The notes below the pieces were generated by a model that worked only from the letters and a program-made list of their open reading frames with translations, searched no databases and was not told the DNA's origin. Below are positions 34,859-43,864 of a stretch of DNA of 64,000 bases, in pieces. Source of the stretch: Microlunatus elymi (GTDB taxonomy: Bacteria; Actinomycetota; Actinomycetes; Propionibacteriales; Propionibacteriaceae). The translations under genes and the position numbers were made by a program. Within the stretch, counting starts at the first letter, position 1. The number at the start of each line of letters is the position of its first letter. The stretch covers positions 1,984,001 to 2,048,000 of the forward strand of contig NZ_CP041692.1 in assembly GCF_007362775.1 (NCBI RefSeq), read 5' to 3'.

Positions 34859-35782
34859 ATGGATCTTTCGTTTCTGGGAGTGCCGGTCGCGCCGATGGTG
34901 CGAGTCCACGGCGGGGCTGCCAACCGGATGTTCCGGCTCGATACGGAACAGGGTTCGTTCGCGGTGAAGGAGTTGAACGTCGTCGATCGGCGCGAGGCCT
35001 ACCGGGTCGAGGACGTGTTCAGATTGGAGCGTGCCGCCTTCGCCGCCGGGATCCCGATGCCGGAACCGATCGCGGCCGACTCTCAGATCCTTGTTCACCG
35101 GTGGGTCGAGGGTGAGAAGGTGCCCGAGGCGCCCGTTTCGGCGGCGTACGCGTTCGAGATCGGTGAGATCCTCGCACGCCTCCACGCTCTCGACGTCGAC
35201 TGGCCGCAGGAGCCGGTCGAGCCACTGACGCCGCGGGATTGGCCCGAGCTTGCCGAGCGGGCGATGGCGACCGGCCAGCCCTGGGCGGACGACCTCGCCG
35301 ACCGGGTCGAGACGTTCCTCGCCATCGCAGACTTCGTCGACGACTGTCGGCTGCCGGGCCCGATGGTGCTGACGCACAAGGACATCCAGCCGTGGAACCT
35401 GCTGGCCCGAGAGGGACGACCGGTGCTGCTGGACTGGGAGCTCTCGGGGATGTCGGACCTGTCCGGTGAGCTGGGCTCGACCGCGCTGGGGCTGGCGAAG
35501 GGGCCTGGTTTCGACGACATCGAGCCGGCCATCTTCGGTTCGGTGCTGGAGGGGTATGTCGCCGGCGGTGGAGTGCTGCCGCGGCCGGGTCCGAGCTGGT
35601 TCGTGTTCATGATCGGTGGCTGGCTGGGCCACACGCGATGGAACATTCTCCGCTGCCTGGCCGGAGTCGAGGCCGGCAGCGGCCCTGAACTCGCGCAGTC
35701 ACAGTTGTCCGCGGGTGCCGGGGTACGCGGTCTCCCGGACATGTTCGGCCGGCTTGCGGAGTTCCAGACGCTGCTGGTGTGA
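34859..35782 (+). CDS. Aminoglycoside phosphotransferase (APH)-family kinase
   Basis: A 307-residue protein-kinase-like small-molecule kinase. The Brenner-type catalytic motif is VLTHKDIQPWNLL (about residues 168-181; Asp catalytic base, Asn metal ligand) and the Mg-binding Asp is in VLLDWELSGMSD. The nucleotide-binding part includes FAVKELNVVDRREAY. Similar to aminoglycoside, choline and homoserine kinases; the substrate cannot be told. A CAGGCTAATG element just upstream may be a -10 region. Confidence 0.75.
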   Translation: MDLSFLGVPVAPMVRVHGGAANRMFRLDTEQGSFAVKELNVVDRREAYRVEDVFRLERAAFAAGIPMPEPIAADSQILVHRWVEGEKVPEAPVSAAYAFEIGEILARLHALDVDWPQEPVEPLTPRDWPELAERAMATGQPWADDLADRVETFLAIADFVDDCRLPGPMVLTHKDIQPWNLLAREGRPVLLDWELSGMSDLSGELGSTALGLAKGPGFDDIEPAIFGSVLEGYVAGGGVLPRPGPSWFVFMIGGWLGHTRWNILRCLAGVEAGSGPELAQSQLSAGAGVRGLPDMFGRLAEFQTLLV

Positions 35783-35868
35783 CGCGGGCCTGATCCTGAC
35801 GCGGGATGTCCGGGATGCGGCCGATAATCTCGGTCGACCCAGCGGTCGCCGGCCGGTACGTTGAGGCG

Positions 35869-36210
35869 GTGACAGCATTCGTCAAGTCGGTCACCTTTGA
35901 TTGCCACGCGCCGCTCGTCGTCGCGGCGTTCTGGGCCGCAGCGCTGGGTTCAAATGTTGACGAGGACAGCACCGAGAACCGTGCCTGGGTTGAGCCGCCG
36001 GGCTGGGGTGGCCCGAGTCTGTGGTTCCAACGCGTGCCTGAGCCGAAGACGGCCAAGAACCGCCAGCACTTCGATCTGAGGGCGATCGGCGATTTGGGTG
36101 CAGAGGTCGACCGGCTTTGTGCGCTGGGTGCCACGAGGGTGCGCGATGATGGCGACGATCTTGTCGTCATGGCCGACCCCGAGGGAAACGAGTTCTGCGT
36201 CGAGGCATGA
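35869..36210 (+). CDS. VOC/glyoxalase-like domain protein
   Basis: A 113-residue single VOC module of the PhnB/glyoxalase-6 type common in actinobacteria: KSVTFDCHAPLVVAAFWAAALG at the start, SLWFQRVPEPKTAKNRQHFDL in the middle and VVMADPEGNEFCVEA at the end, with the terminal Glu ligand kept. The GTG at 35869 starts the conserved region; a frame from 35806 adds 21 residues without similarity. Function unknown. Confidence 0.75.
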   Translation: MTAFVKSVTFDCHAPLVVAAFWAAALGSNVDEDSTENRAWVEPPGWGGPSLWFQRVPEPKTAKNRQHFDLRAIGDLGAEVDRLCALGATRVRDDGDDLVVMADPEGNEFCVEA

Positions 36211-36279
36211 GCGCCCGGTGACTTCGCCACTGGTGATCAGTCGGTACGGGGTCGAGGTTTTTGTTGCAGGCAGGCATGT

Positions 36280-36873
36280 TCAGTGGTTGGCTCGCGGAGC
36301 TTCCAGCCAGGTGTCCAGGGCTGACGGGAGATCTCGTCCGCGGTGGTAGCCGCGCCCGGTGATCACAGTGATCAGGTGACGGGCGTCCCGGAGGTCGTCG
36401 GCGTTTGCGCGCTCGATCAACGCGCGCAGGTCGCGGTCGCGTTTTTCGCTACGCCGCCAGCAGAGCTTGACCGCGATCAGGTGCCCGATCCGGGCAACCG
36501 GGATTTTCAAGCCCGGCCGGACCTCCAACCTCTCCGCCGCGGTCACGGTCTCGACTTCGACGCCGGAACTGGCAAAGAACAGGTCGACGGCCACGTCCTC
36601 GCCGGCGACAGTCGCGAGTAACCGTACCGTCGCGAGTCGACCCGTCTGGTCATGCACGATCGACTCCCTCGGCCGGTAGCCGATCGAAATCAGGTCATCG
36701 ACCCGTGCTTTGGCGGTCGCATCATCGGGCACGGCGACGGCGATGTCGACGTCCGCGGTCGGTCGCGATTGTGCCCGGGCGCAAACAGCGAGGCCGCCGA
36801 CCAGCGCCCAGGGCGAACGGAGTCCGTGAAGGTCATCAACGATTCGCGGGAGGGCATCCTCCGGCATGATCAT
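36280..36873 (-). CDS. Nucleotidyltransferase-fold protein (MNT/AbiEii-like)
   Basis: A 197-residue nucleotidyltransferase-fold protein. The core is WALVGGLAVCARAQSRPTADVDIAVAV, with the G-G and D-x-D motifs of the fold, followed by a family-typical C-terminal helical part with AVKLCWRRSEKRDRDLRAL. AbiEii toxins share this fold, but no AbiEi antitoxin-like gene is adjacent. ATGs at 36873 and 36867 are both possible starts. Divergent from the small kinase at 36987. Confidence 0.65.
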   Translation of the reverse strand: MIMPEDALPRIVDDLHGLRSPWALVGGLAVCARAQSRPTADVDIAVAVPDDATAKARVDDLISIGYRPRESIVHDQTGRLATVRLLATVAGEDVAVDLFFASSGVEVETVTAAERLEVRPGLKIPVARIGHLIAVKLCWRRSEKRDRDLRALIERANADDLRDARHLITVITGRGYHRGRDLPSALDTWLEAPRANH

Positions 36874-36986
36874 GAGGACACCCTTGCAGTCACCGCCGGC
36901 CGTGGCCACAGATTTTCGCGCAGCACAAGCAGGACTCGCATGCCCGCGGAAGCCGGGACGGGCGGCGAAGGTGGAAGAGTCTGCGT

Positions 36987-37529
36987 ATGCGACCAGTCCT
37001 TGTGGTGATCGGTGGCCTGCCGGGCACCGGGAAGTCGACGATTGCGGCAGCGCTCGCCCGCGAGACCGCGACCCCGTACCTGCGGGTGGACCGGATCGAG
37101 CAGGCGATCGTCGCAGCGTCGTCCTTGTCTCATCCACTGGGGTCGGTCGGCTACGCGGTGGCACACCAGTTGGCGACAGAACAGCTTCAAGCTGGCCTGG
37201 ATGTCGTCGTCGAGTGTGTGAACCCGCTCGCACTCACTCGGGACGCCTGGTCCCAGACGGCAGCGAGGTCCGGTGCGGCGATCGTAGAGGTCGAGGTCGT
37301 CTGCTCGGATCGGGCGGAGCATCGTCGACGAGTGGAGACGCGTGACTCGGATGTGGACGGTCTGGTGAAGCCGACCTGGACCGAAGTGATCGAGCGCGAG
37401 TACGAACCATGGGCGAGGCAGCCGGTCAGAGTCGACTCTGCCGAAACCCCCGTAGCACGCGCGGTTCAGCAGATCGGAGAGCAGATGCGGGCCGTACGCG
37501 AGGGTCATCACCCGGCGTCAAGGGGGTGA
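36987..37529 (+). CDS. P-loop kinase-like AAA ATPase (zeta-toxin/chloramphenicol kinase type)
   Basis: A 180-residue P-loop protein with Walker A GLPGTGKST at about residues 9-17, a conserved Asp after the second strand (LRVDRIEQAI) and a lid-like region with RRRVETRD. Such proteins phosphorylate small molecules (gluconate, antibiotics, nucleosides). Substrate unknown. Adjacent genes also encode small P-loop or kinase-like proteins. Confidence 0.7.
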   Translation: MRPVLVVIGGLPGTGKSTIAAALARETATPYLRVDRIEQAIVAASSLSHPLGSVGYAVAHQLATEQLQAGLDVVVECVNPLALTRDAWSQTAARSGAAIVEVEVVCSDRAEHRRRVETRDSDVDGLVKPTWTEVIEREYEPWARQPVRVDSAETPVARAVQQIGEQMRAVREGHHPASRG

Positions 37530-37615
37530 ATCGCCGCCGGCGATCTGGTGCTTTGCCAAGAAGGAAGAACAGAGGCAGAGCCTTCCCGCGATTCGTCGAC
37601 TCCAGGTCGCTTGGC

Positions 37616-37678
37616 GAAGTTGCGTAACGAAGGTGCAAGGGATCGACGCCAGATTTCGCATTTTCGTCACGCAAGTTC
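37616..37678. repeat. Palindromic intergenic element, copy 2
   Basis: GAAGTTGCGTAACGAAGGTGC (first 20 bases from 37616) pairs with the segment 37658-37678 ending GCAAGTTC, with a few G-U or mismatch positions. Its right arm matches copy 1 at 19 of 22 positions (CGCA-TTTTCGTC-GCAAGTTC). It lies in the 215-bp gap between two P-loop genes and could also act as a terminator for the first. Confidence 0.6.
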
Positions 37679-37744
37679 GGGGTCGGCGCATGCCGACGCA
37701 AACGGGTGGCTGCTGACTGGTGGGTCGGGTTAGCGTCGTCGATC

Positions 37745-38230
37745 GTGATCAACTACGTCCTCGGCGCGCCCGGTGCCGGCAAGAGCCTGATCGTCCCGCG
37801 GCTGCGCAGGCTGATGCCCGGTCGGGTGGTGCTGGACTGGGACGCTTTGATGGGGCCGGCCGGCGAACTCGCAGGCGCTCCGATCCCACAGACGCCGCAA
37901 ACCTGGGAGCCGTACGGACGGCTGATCCGAGCGATCGCCGACGTGATTCTCCCGGCAGACCTGGTGCTGCTCGGCGTCTGCACTCCGGGCGAGCTGGCTG
38001 ATTGGCCGGATGGGCCGTGGCTTCTGCTGGACTGTGCCGACGATGTGCGGCGGCAGCGTCTGACGGCACGCAACGAACCCGACGACATCGAGGAAGTGCT
38101 GTCCGATGCCGCCGATTACCGGAACCTGGGGCTACCGGCGGTCGACACGACCCAGCTCTCGCCGGACGAAGTCGCCAGGGCAGTCGCTGCCAAGATCATC
38201 GAGTCCTCAGCAGCCGTCCCGCCCGACTGA
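37745..38230 (+). CDS. Small P-loop NTPase/kinase-like protein
   Basis: A 161-residue protein with Walker A GAPGAGKS at residues 7-14, VVLDWDALMGP resembling the NMP-binding Asp, and a C-terminal LLLDCADDVRRQRLTARNEPDDI segment similar to the LID/NMP part of nucleotide or shikimate-type kinases. The GTG start directly precedes the P-loop strand. Substrate unknown. Confidence 0.6.
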   Translation: MINYVLGAPGAGKSLIVPRLRRLMPGRVVLDWDALMGPAGELAGAPIPQTPQTWEPYGRLIRAIADVILPADLVLLGVCTPGELADWPDGPWLLLDCADDVRRQRLTARNEPDDIEEVLSDAADYRNLGLPAVDTTQLSPDEVARAVAAKIIESSAAVPPD

Positions 38231-38291
38231 CGCGTCGCGAAACCGCACAGTTCTGGGCGGTCGAGTCTCGCCCTGCTCGGCGTTCTTGATC

Positions 38292-38453
38292 ATGGTCAGT
38301 ACGAATCTGGCGGTGCCGCTGGCCACCGCCTGCTCGGCGCCGGCGTTCGGACTGGCGTTGCTGCTGTCGTACCGCTTCTTCCGACGAGCCGTGCTGGCCG
38401 CCGGCCTCGTCCTGGACTGGGGTGGCGGCGCGCGGCCCCCGGCTGAGGATTGA
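38292..38453 (+). CDS. Possible small membrane protein (53 residues)
   Basis: An ATG-initiated frame of 53 codons with strongly GC-rich third positions and a hydrophobic stretch (LATACSAPAFGLALLLSY), ending four bases before a hairpin (38457-38473). No ribosome site is evident, and the frame is open upstream, so this is tentative. It lies in the 311-bp gap before the formate dehydrogenase operon. Confidence 0.3.
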   Translation: MVSTNLAVPLATACSAPAFGLALLLSYRFFRRAVLAAGLVLDWGGGARPPAED

Positions 38454-38456
38454 GGG

Positions 38457-38473
38457 CTGCCCCCGCCGGGCAG
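38457..38473 (+). terminator. Hairpin before the fdh operon
   Basis: CTGCCC (38457-38462) and GGGCAG (38468-38473) form a 6-bp stem with a five-base loop just after the small frame's stop. It may insulate the formate dehydrogenase operon from upstream transcription. Confidence 0.45.
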
Positions 38474-38541
38474 ATGTCGTTATGGTGAGCAGGCGAGCAA
38501 CGCAGCAGAATCACGCGGCTGGACGCCGACGGAGGTGACCG

Positions 38542-41500
38542 ATGGGTAGGGGCAGGACCTTCCTGGACTGGCCGGTGGTGCGCCAACTCACCGGGGCCGA
38601 TCCGCTCGGCCGCGGGGCTGCGGTGGAGTCGGCGCGAACGCGGGACTGGACCGCCCGGACCGAGACCGCGGACCGCGTGGTCAAGAGCGTGTGCCCCTAC
38701 TGCGCGGTCGGCTGCGGCCAGAACGTGTACGTGAAGGACGATCACGTGGTACAGATCGAAGGCGACCCGGATTCGCCCGTGTCCCGCGGCCGGCTATGCC
38801 CCAAGGGATCGGCCAGCGAACAACTGGTCAACGCCGACAATCGACTCAAGCACGTGCTCTACCGTCGACCGGGAGCGGCCGACTTCGAACGGCTCGACGC
38901 CGACACCGCCTTGGACATGATCGCCGACCGGATGGTGGAGTCCCGGCGGCGATGGTGGCAGGACACCGACGAGGACGGCCGGCCGCTGCGCCGCACCATG
39001 GGCATCGCCGCACTCGGCGGGGCGACCCTGGACAACGAAGAGAACTACTTGATCAAGAAACTCTTCACCGCCCTGGGCGCGATCCAGATCGAGAACCAGG
39101 CGCGTATTTGACACAGTGCAACGGTTCCCAGTTTGGGAGCCTCGTTCGGCCGTGGCGGCGCCACCGGCTTCCTGCAGGACCTGCAGAATTCTGACTGCAT
39201 CGTGATCCAGGGCTCGAACATGGCCGAGTGCCATCCGGTCGGGTTCCAGTGGGTGACCGAGGCCAAGGCGCGTGGTGCGACGGTGATCCACGTCGATCCG
39301 CGATTCACTCGCACCTCGGCGTTGGCCGACGCGTACGTGCCGATCCGGGCCGGCAGCGACATCGTCTTCCTGGGCGCCATCGTCAACTACATCCTGAGCA
39401 ACGAGAAGTACTTCGACGAGTACGTCCGCGCCTACACCAACGCCAGCCACATCGTCAGCGAGGACTTCGTCGACGTGGACGACCTGGACGGGGTGTTCTC
39501 CGGCTACGATCCCGAGTCCGGTACGTACCAACCGGACAGCTGGGCTTATGCGGGGCAACAGGAGGAGCACGCCGCGGCCGGCGATCGCAAGCCGCACGAG
39601 GATCCCGAGACCGAGTCGCCTGGATCGACCGGCGATCTCGAACATCCTGAATCCAAGGCGTCGCGCGGCTCCGGCCACGAGCTCGGCGGTCACGGGCCGG
39701 CCGTGGGTACGTCCGGGATCGAGACCGACCCGACCCTGCAACACCCGCGCTGCGTCTTCCAGATCCTGCGCCGGCACTTCGCCCGCTACACACCCGAGTT
39801 GGTGCAGGAAACGTGCGGGATCAGCCCCGAGCAGTTGCGGATGGTGTGCGAGGCGGTCACCGCCAACAGCGGTCGTGATCGGACCACGGCCTGGGTCTAC
39901 TCGGTCGGCTGGACACACCACACGGTGGCCATCCAGTACATCCGGACTGCGGCGATCATCCAACTGCTGTTGGGAAACATCGGCCGTCCGGGCGGCGGCA
40001 TCCTGGCGTTGCGCGGCCACGCCAGCATCCAGGGATCCACCGACATCCCGACCCTGTTCAACCTGCTGCCGGGCTATCTGCCGATGCCGATGGTCGGTTC
40101 GCACGAGACGTTGGACGACTTCGTGGCCGGCATCGTCAGCCCGGACCAGAAGGGGTTCTGGGCCGATGCGAAGGCCTACACGGTCAGTCTGTTGAAGTCC
40201 TGGTGGGGCGATGCTGCCACCGCCGACAACGACTTCTGCTTCGACTACCTGCCTCGGCTGACCGGTGATCACGGCACCTACCAGACCGTGATGGACATGC
40301 TCGAGGACAAGATCGACGGCTACTTCCTACTCGGGCAGAACCCGGCGGTCGGCTCGGCCCACGCCAAGATGCAGCGGCTCGCGCTGTCCCATCTGCAGTG
40401 GCTGGTGGTCCGCGATCTCAACCTGATCGAATCGGCGACCTTCTTCAAGGACGCGCCGGAGATCGACACCGGCGAGCTGAAGACCGCCGACATCGGCACC
40501 GAGGTGTTCGTGCTGCCGGCGGCGGCCCACACCGAGAAGTCCGGATCGTTCACCCAGACGCAGCGGATGCTGCAGTGGCATCACAAGGCGGTCGAGCCGC
40601 CCGGTGACTGCCTCAGCGATCTGCAGTTCATGTTCCTGCTGGGGAAGAAGATCAAGCAACGGCTGGCCGGCTCCGACGACGACCGAGACCGCCCCTTGCT
40701 GGACCTGACCTGGGACTATCCGACCGACGCCGCCGGGGAGGTGGACGCCGAGGCGGTGCTGGCCGAGATCAACGGCAGCCACCTGACCGGCGAGCAGGCG
40801 GGACAGCCGCTGTCGAGCTACACCGAGATGGCCGAGGACGGTACGACCTCGGGCGGCTGCTGGATCTACACCGGTGTTTATGCGGACGGGGTCAATCAGG
40901 CTGCGCGCCGCCGTCCCGGCTCCGAACAGTCCTGGGTGGCGCCGGAATGGGGCTGGGCGTGGCCGTCCAACCGGCGCATCCTCTACAACCGGGCCTCCGC
41001 CGATCCGGACGGGCGACCGTGGAGCGATCGCAAGGCGTACGTGGTCTGGGACCAAGATCAACAACGCTGGACCGGTCCGGACGTGCCGGACTTCGAGGCC
41101 GACAAGGCCCCGTCCTATCGACCGCCCGAGGGCAGTAGTGGGGTGGCGGCGCTGGCCGGCGACGACCCGTTCATCATGCAGGCCGACGGCAAGGGCTGGT
41201 TGTATGCGCCGACCGGACTGCTGGACGGTCCGCTGCCCAGCCACTACGAGCCGCAGGAGTCACCGGTACCGAATCGGCTGTATCGCCAGCAGGCGAACCC
41301 GGCACGGCAGACGTTCCCGCGTCCGGACAATTTGCAGAACCCGTCCGGTGACGCACCGGGCGCCGACGTCTACCCGTACGTGTTCACCACCTACCGGCTG
41401 ACCGAACATCACACCGCCGGCGGGATGAGTCGCTTCCAGCCCTATCTCGCCGAACTGCAACCGGAGTTCTTCTGTGAGGTGTCTCCACAGCTGGCCGCCG

Positions 41501-41901
41501 AACGTGGGCTGGAGCAGCTCGGCTGGGCCACCATCGTCAGTGCGCGGACCGCCATCGAGGCTCGGGTGTTGATCACCGAGCGGATCCGGCCGCTGCAACT
41601 GGGTGATCGGACGGTGCATCAGGTGGGTCTGCCGTATCACTGGGGCGTGGGCGACCAGGCCGTCGTGAGCGGTGACTCGGCCAACGATCTCTTCGGGGTC
41701 ACGCTCGATCCGAACGTGCACATCCAGGAGAGCAAGGTCGCCTCGTGCGACATCCGACCGGGACGACGCCCGCGGGGCCCGCAGCTGCTGGCCTTTGTGG
41801 CGGACTATCGTCGCCGGGCAGGGATCACGTTGGACACCGGCCAGGCCCACCGGACTCCGCCGCCGGACGTCGCGGACAGCCCAGCGAAGGGGGACCGATG
41901 A
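38542..41901 (+). CDS. fdhA: Selenocysteine-containing formate dehydrogenase, alpha subunit
   Basis: A 1119-residue molybdopterin oxidoreductase that oxidises formate to CO2. The reading frame is interrupted only by TGA at 39109-39111, which is read as selenocysteine (residue 190, near E. coli FdnG Sec196): the frame continues with HSATVPSLGASFGRG exactly as other FDHs continue after Sec. A 4Fe-4S motif is at C51, C54, C58 and C86. No twin-arginine signal is present, so it is likely cytoplasmic-facing. An Asp/Glu/Gly-rich insert (about 330-400) is unusual. GGAGGTGA precedes the ATG. The stop overlaps the beta-subunit start. Confidence 0.93.
39120..39146 (+). promoter_or_regulatory. bSECIS-like hairpin directing UGA to selenocysteine
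   Basis: Starting eight bases after the UGA, AAC-GGTTCCCA (39120-39130) pairs with TGGGAGCC (39134-39141) and GTT (39144-39146), with a GTT apical loop and a two-base bulge in the 3' strand. Position and size match bacterial SECIS elements bound by SelB, including G and U in the apical loop. Confidence 0.75.
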
Positions 41902-42845
41902 GTCGCTCGTTCTTTGATCACGCGTTTGCCGCCGGCCCGACCGGCCCGGCTCCCGACGCCGGCTGGTCGGAACCCCCACCACGCAAAGGATTCTTCACCG
42001 ACACGTCGATCTGTATCGGCTGCAAGGCCTGCGAGGTTGCCTGCAAGGAGTGGAACGGGGTGCCGCAGGACGGCATCTACGAACTGCTCGGCAGCTCGTA
42101 CGACAACACCGGGGCGCTCGGCGCAAGCACGTGGCGACACGTCGCCTTCATCGAACAGCCGGTTCGGCAAGCTGATCATGAAGGGGCTGATCATGATCGG
42201 GCGGTCGACCTCGGGATGCCGTCGTTCGACAAGCCCGGTGACAGCGACGGCGAACGGACCGAGTTCCGCTGGCTGATGTCCTCCGACGTCTGCAAGCACT
42301 GTACGAACGCTGCCTGCCTGGACGTCTGCCCGACCGGTGCGTTGTTCCGGACCGAGTTCGGCACCGTGGTGGTGCAGGACGACATCTGCAACGGCTGCGG
42401 CTACTGCGTGCCGGCCTGTCCGTATGGGGTGATCGAACGCCGGGAAGGTGAGCCGGAGGTGAAGAACGTCGGCGTCGCCCAGAAGTGCACGTTGTGTTAC
42501 GACCGGCTGGGTGCCGGGATGACGCCGGCGTGTGCGAAGGCCTGTCCGACCGAGTCGATCCAGTTCGGCGATCTGGACGAGTTGCGGGAGCGGGCCGATC
42601 AGCGGGTCCGGCAATTGCACGAGTCCGGCGTCGCCGATGCCCGGTTGTACGGCGCCGACCCCGACGACGGGGTCGGTGGTGCGGGTGCGTTCTTCCTGCT
42701 GCTGGACGAGCCGGAGACCTACGGACTGCCGCCGGACCCGCAGGCGTCGACCAACGATCTGCCGGCGATGTGGAAGCGGGCCGGACTGGCCACGTTGGGC
42801 ATGCTCGCCGCGGCCGGCGCCGCTTTCCTGGGGAGCCGGCGATGA
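41898..42845 (+). CDS. fdhB: Formate dehydrogenase iron-sulfur subunit (beta)
   Basis: A 315-residue ferredoxin-like electron-transfer subunit with four 4Fe-4S cluster motifs: CIGCKACEVACKEW, CKHCTNAACLDVCP, CNGCGYCVPACPYG and CTLCYDRLGAGMTPACAKACP. It passes electrons from the alpha subunit to the membrane subunit. A C-terminal hydrophobic helix (LATLGMLAAAGAAFLG) could anchor it. An insert rich in His/Asp lies between clusters 1 and 2 (about residues 90-125). ATG overlaps the alpha stop; its stop overlaps the next start. Confidence 0.92.
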   Translation: MSRSFFDHAFAAGPTGPAPDAGWSEPPPRKGFFTDTSICIGCKACEVACKEWNGVPQDGIYELLGSSYDNTGALGASTWRHVAFIEQPVRQADHEGADHDRAVDLGMPSFDKPGDSDGERTEFRWLMSSDVCKHCTNAACLDVCPTGALFRTEFGTVVVQDDICNGCGYCVPACPYGVIERREGEPEVKNVGVAQKCTLCYDRLGAGMTPACAKACPTESIQFGDLDELRERADQRVRQLHESGVADARLYGADPDDGVGGAGAFFLLLDEPETYGLPPDPQASTNDLPAMWKRAGLATLGMLAAAGAAFLGSRR

Positions 42846-43861
42846 GCCCGCGCGGCAGCGGCAACAAGGGCGAACGACCGGTGGTCCCGGACGCCGACTT
42901 CGGCTCCTACTACGGCCGGCCGATCGTCAAGGCCGCTCCCTGGAAGGCGGACATCCCGCTCTACTTCTTCTTCGGCGGGTTGGCCAGTGGGTCGTCGCTG
43001 CTGGCCGCCGGTGCCGACCTGACGGATCGGCCGGCGCTGCGCCGGATCGGTCGTTTCGGCGCGCTGTTCGGAGTCTCGGCCAGTCTCTACACACTGGTCC
43101 ACGATCTGGGCAAACCGTCGCGGACGTTGAACATGCTGCGGGTGATCAAGCCGACCTCGCCGATGTCGGTCGGCACCTGGTCGCTGGCTGCGTTCGGTCC
43201 GCCGGCAGGCCTGGCCGCGGTGGCCGAGCTGTCCCGGCTGCTGCCGGTCGACCTCGGCCGCCCCGGCCGGTTGCTGCAGGTCGCGGCCCGGCCGACCGGC
43301 CTGATGGCCGCAGCGGTGGCCCCGGCGGTCGGCACCTACACCGCGGTGCTGATCAGCGACACGGCGACGCCGGCCTGGCACAGCGCCCGACGTGAGTTGC
43401 CGTTCGTCTTCGCCGGCTCGGCTGCCAGCGCTGCCGCCGGCCTCGCGATGGTCGCGACCCCGACCGATCAAGCCGCACCGGCCCGCAGGCTCGCGGTGAT
43501 CGGCTCGGCCGTGGAGTTGGTGTTCAGTCAGCGGATGGAACGATCGATGGGGGTGACCGCGGAGACGCTGCATCGCGGCCGGGCTGGTCGATTCATGGCG
43601 GCGAGCCGGATCCTGACCGGGGTCGGCGCCGCCGGCGCACTGTTGCTCGGCCGACGCAGCCGGATCGCGTCGGCGCTCAGTGGGGCGGCTCTGCTGGCGG
43701 GATCGGTGTGCACCCGGTTCGGAATTTTCCAAGCAGGGCAGGATTCTGCGGCCGATCCGAAGTACACCGTACGACCTCAGCGGGAGCGACTTGCCCAACG
43801 TGAACGGGTGGCGGAGCGGGAGCGGCTGTATCGCCAGCGCACCAACGAGCCGAAGGCGTGA
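42842..43861 (+). CDS. NrfD/PsrC-type membrane subunit of formate dehydrogenase
   Basis: A 339-residue polytopic membrane protein with about eight hydrophobic segments, the NrfD pattern. It begins with SYYGRPIVKAAPWKADIPLYFFFGGLASG and contains the DLGKPSRTLNMLRVIKPTSPMSVGTW segment. It replaces the cytochrome-b subunit of E. coli FdnI and probably passes electrons to quinone without heme. A basic, coiled C-terminal tail rich in RERL/RERV units follows. Three bases separate its stop from the convergent selD. Confidence 0.88.
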   Translation: MSPRGSGNKGERPVVPDADFGSYYGRPIVKAAPWKADIPLYFFFGGLASGSSLLAAGADLTDRPALRRIGRFGALFGVSASLYTLVHDLGKPSRTLNMLRVIKPTSPMSVGTWSLAAFGPPAGLAAVAELSRLLPVDLGRPGRLLQVAARPTGLMAAAVAPAVGTYTAVLISDTATPAWHSARRELPFVFAGSAASAAAGLAMVATPTDQAAPARRLAVIGSAVELVFSQRMERSMGVTAETLHRGRAGRFMAASRILTGVGAAGALLLGRRSRIASALSGAALLAGSVCTRFGIFQAGQDSAADPKYTVRPQRERLAQRERVAERERLYRQRTNEPKA

Positions 43862-43864
43862 GCC

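Noticed and set aside
36280-36873. Toxin of an AbiE-type toxin-antitoxin system.
   Set aside because: Only the nucleotidyltransferase fold is present; no AbiEi-like antitoxin gene is adjacent, and the fold is shared with many other enzymes.
39109-39111. In-frame TGA splitting formate dehydrogenase into two open frames, as if a pseudogene or two genes.
   Set aside because: The flanking sequence matches FDH around the selenocysteine site, a bSECIS-like hairpin follows, and selD, tRNA-Sec, selA and selB are encoded next to it.
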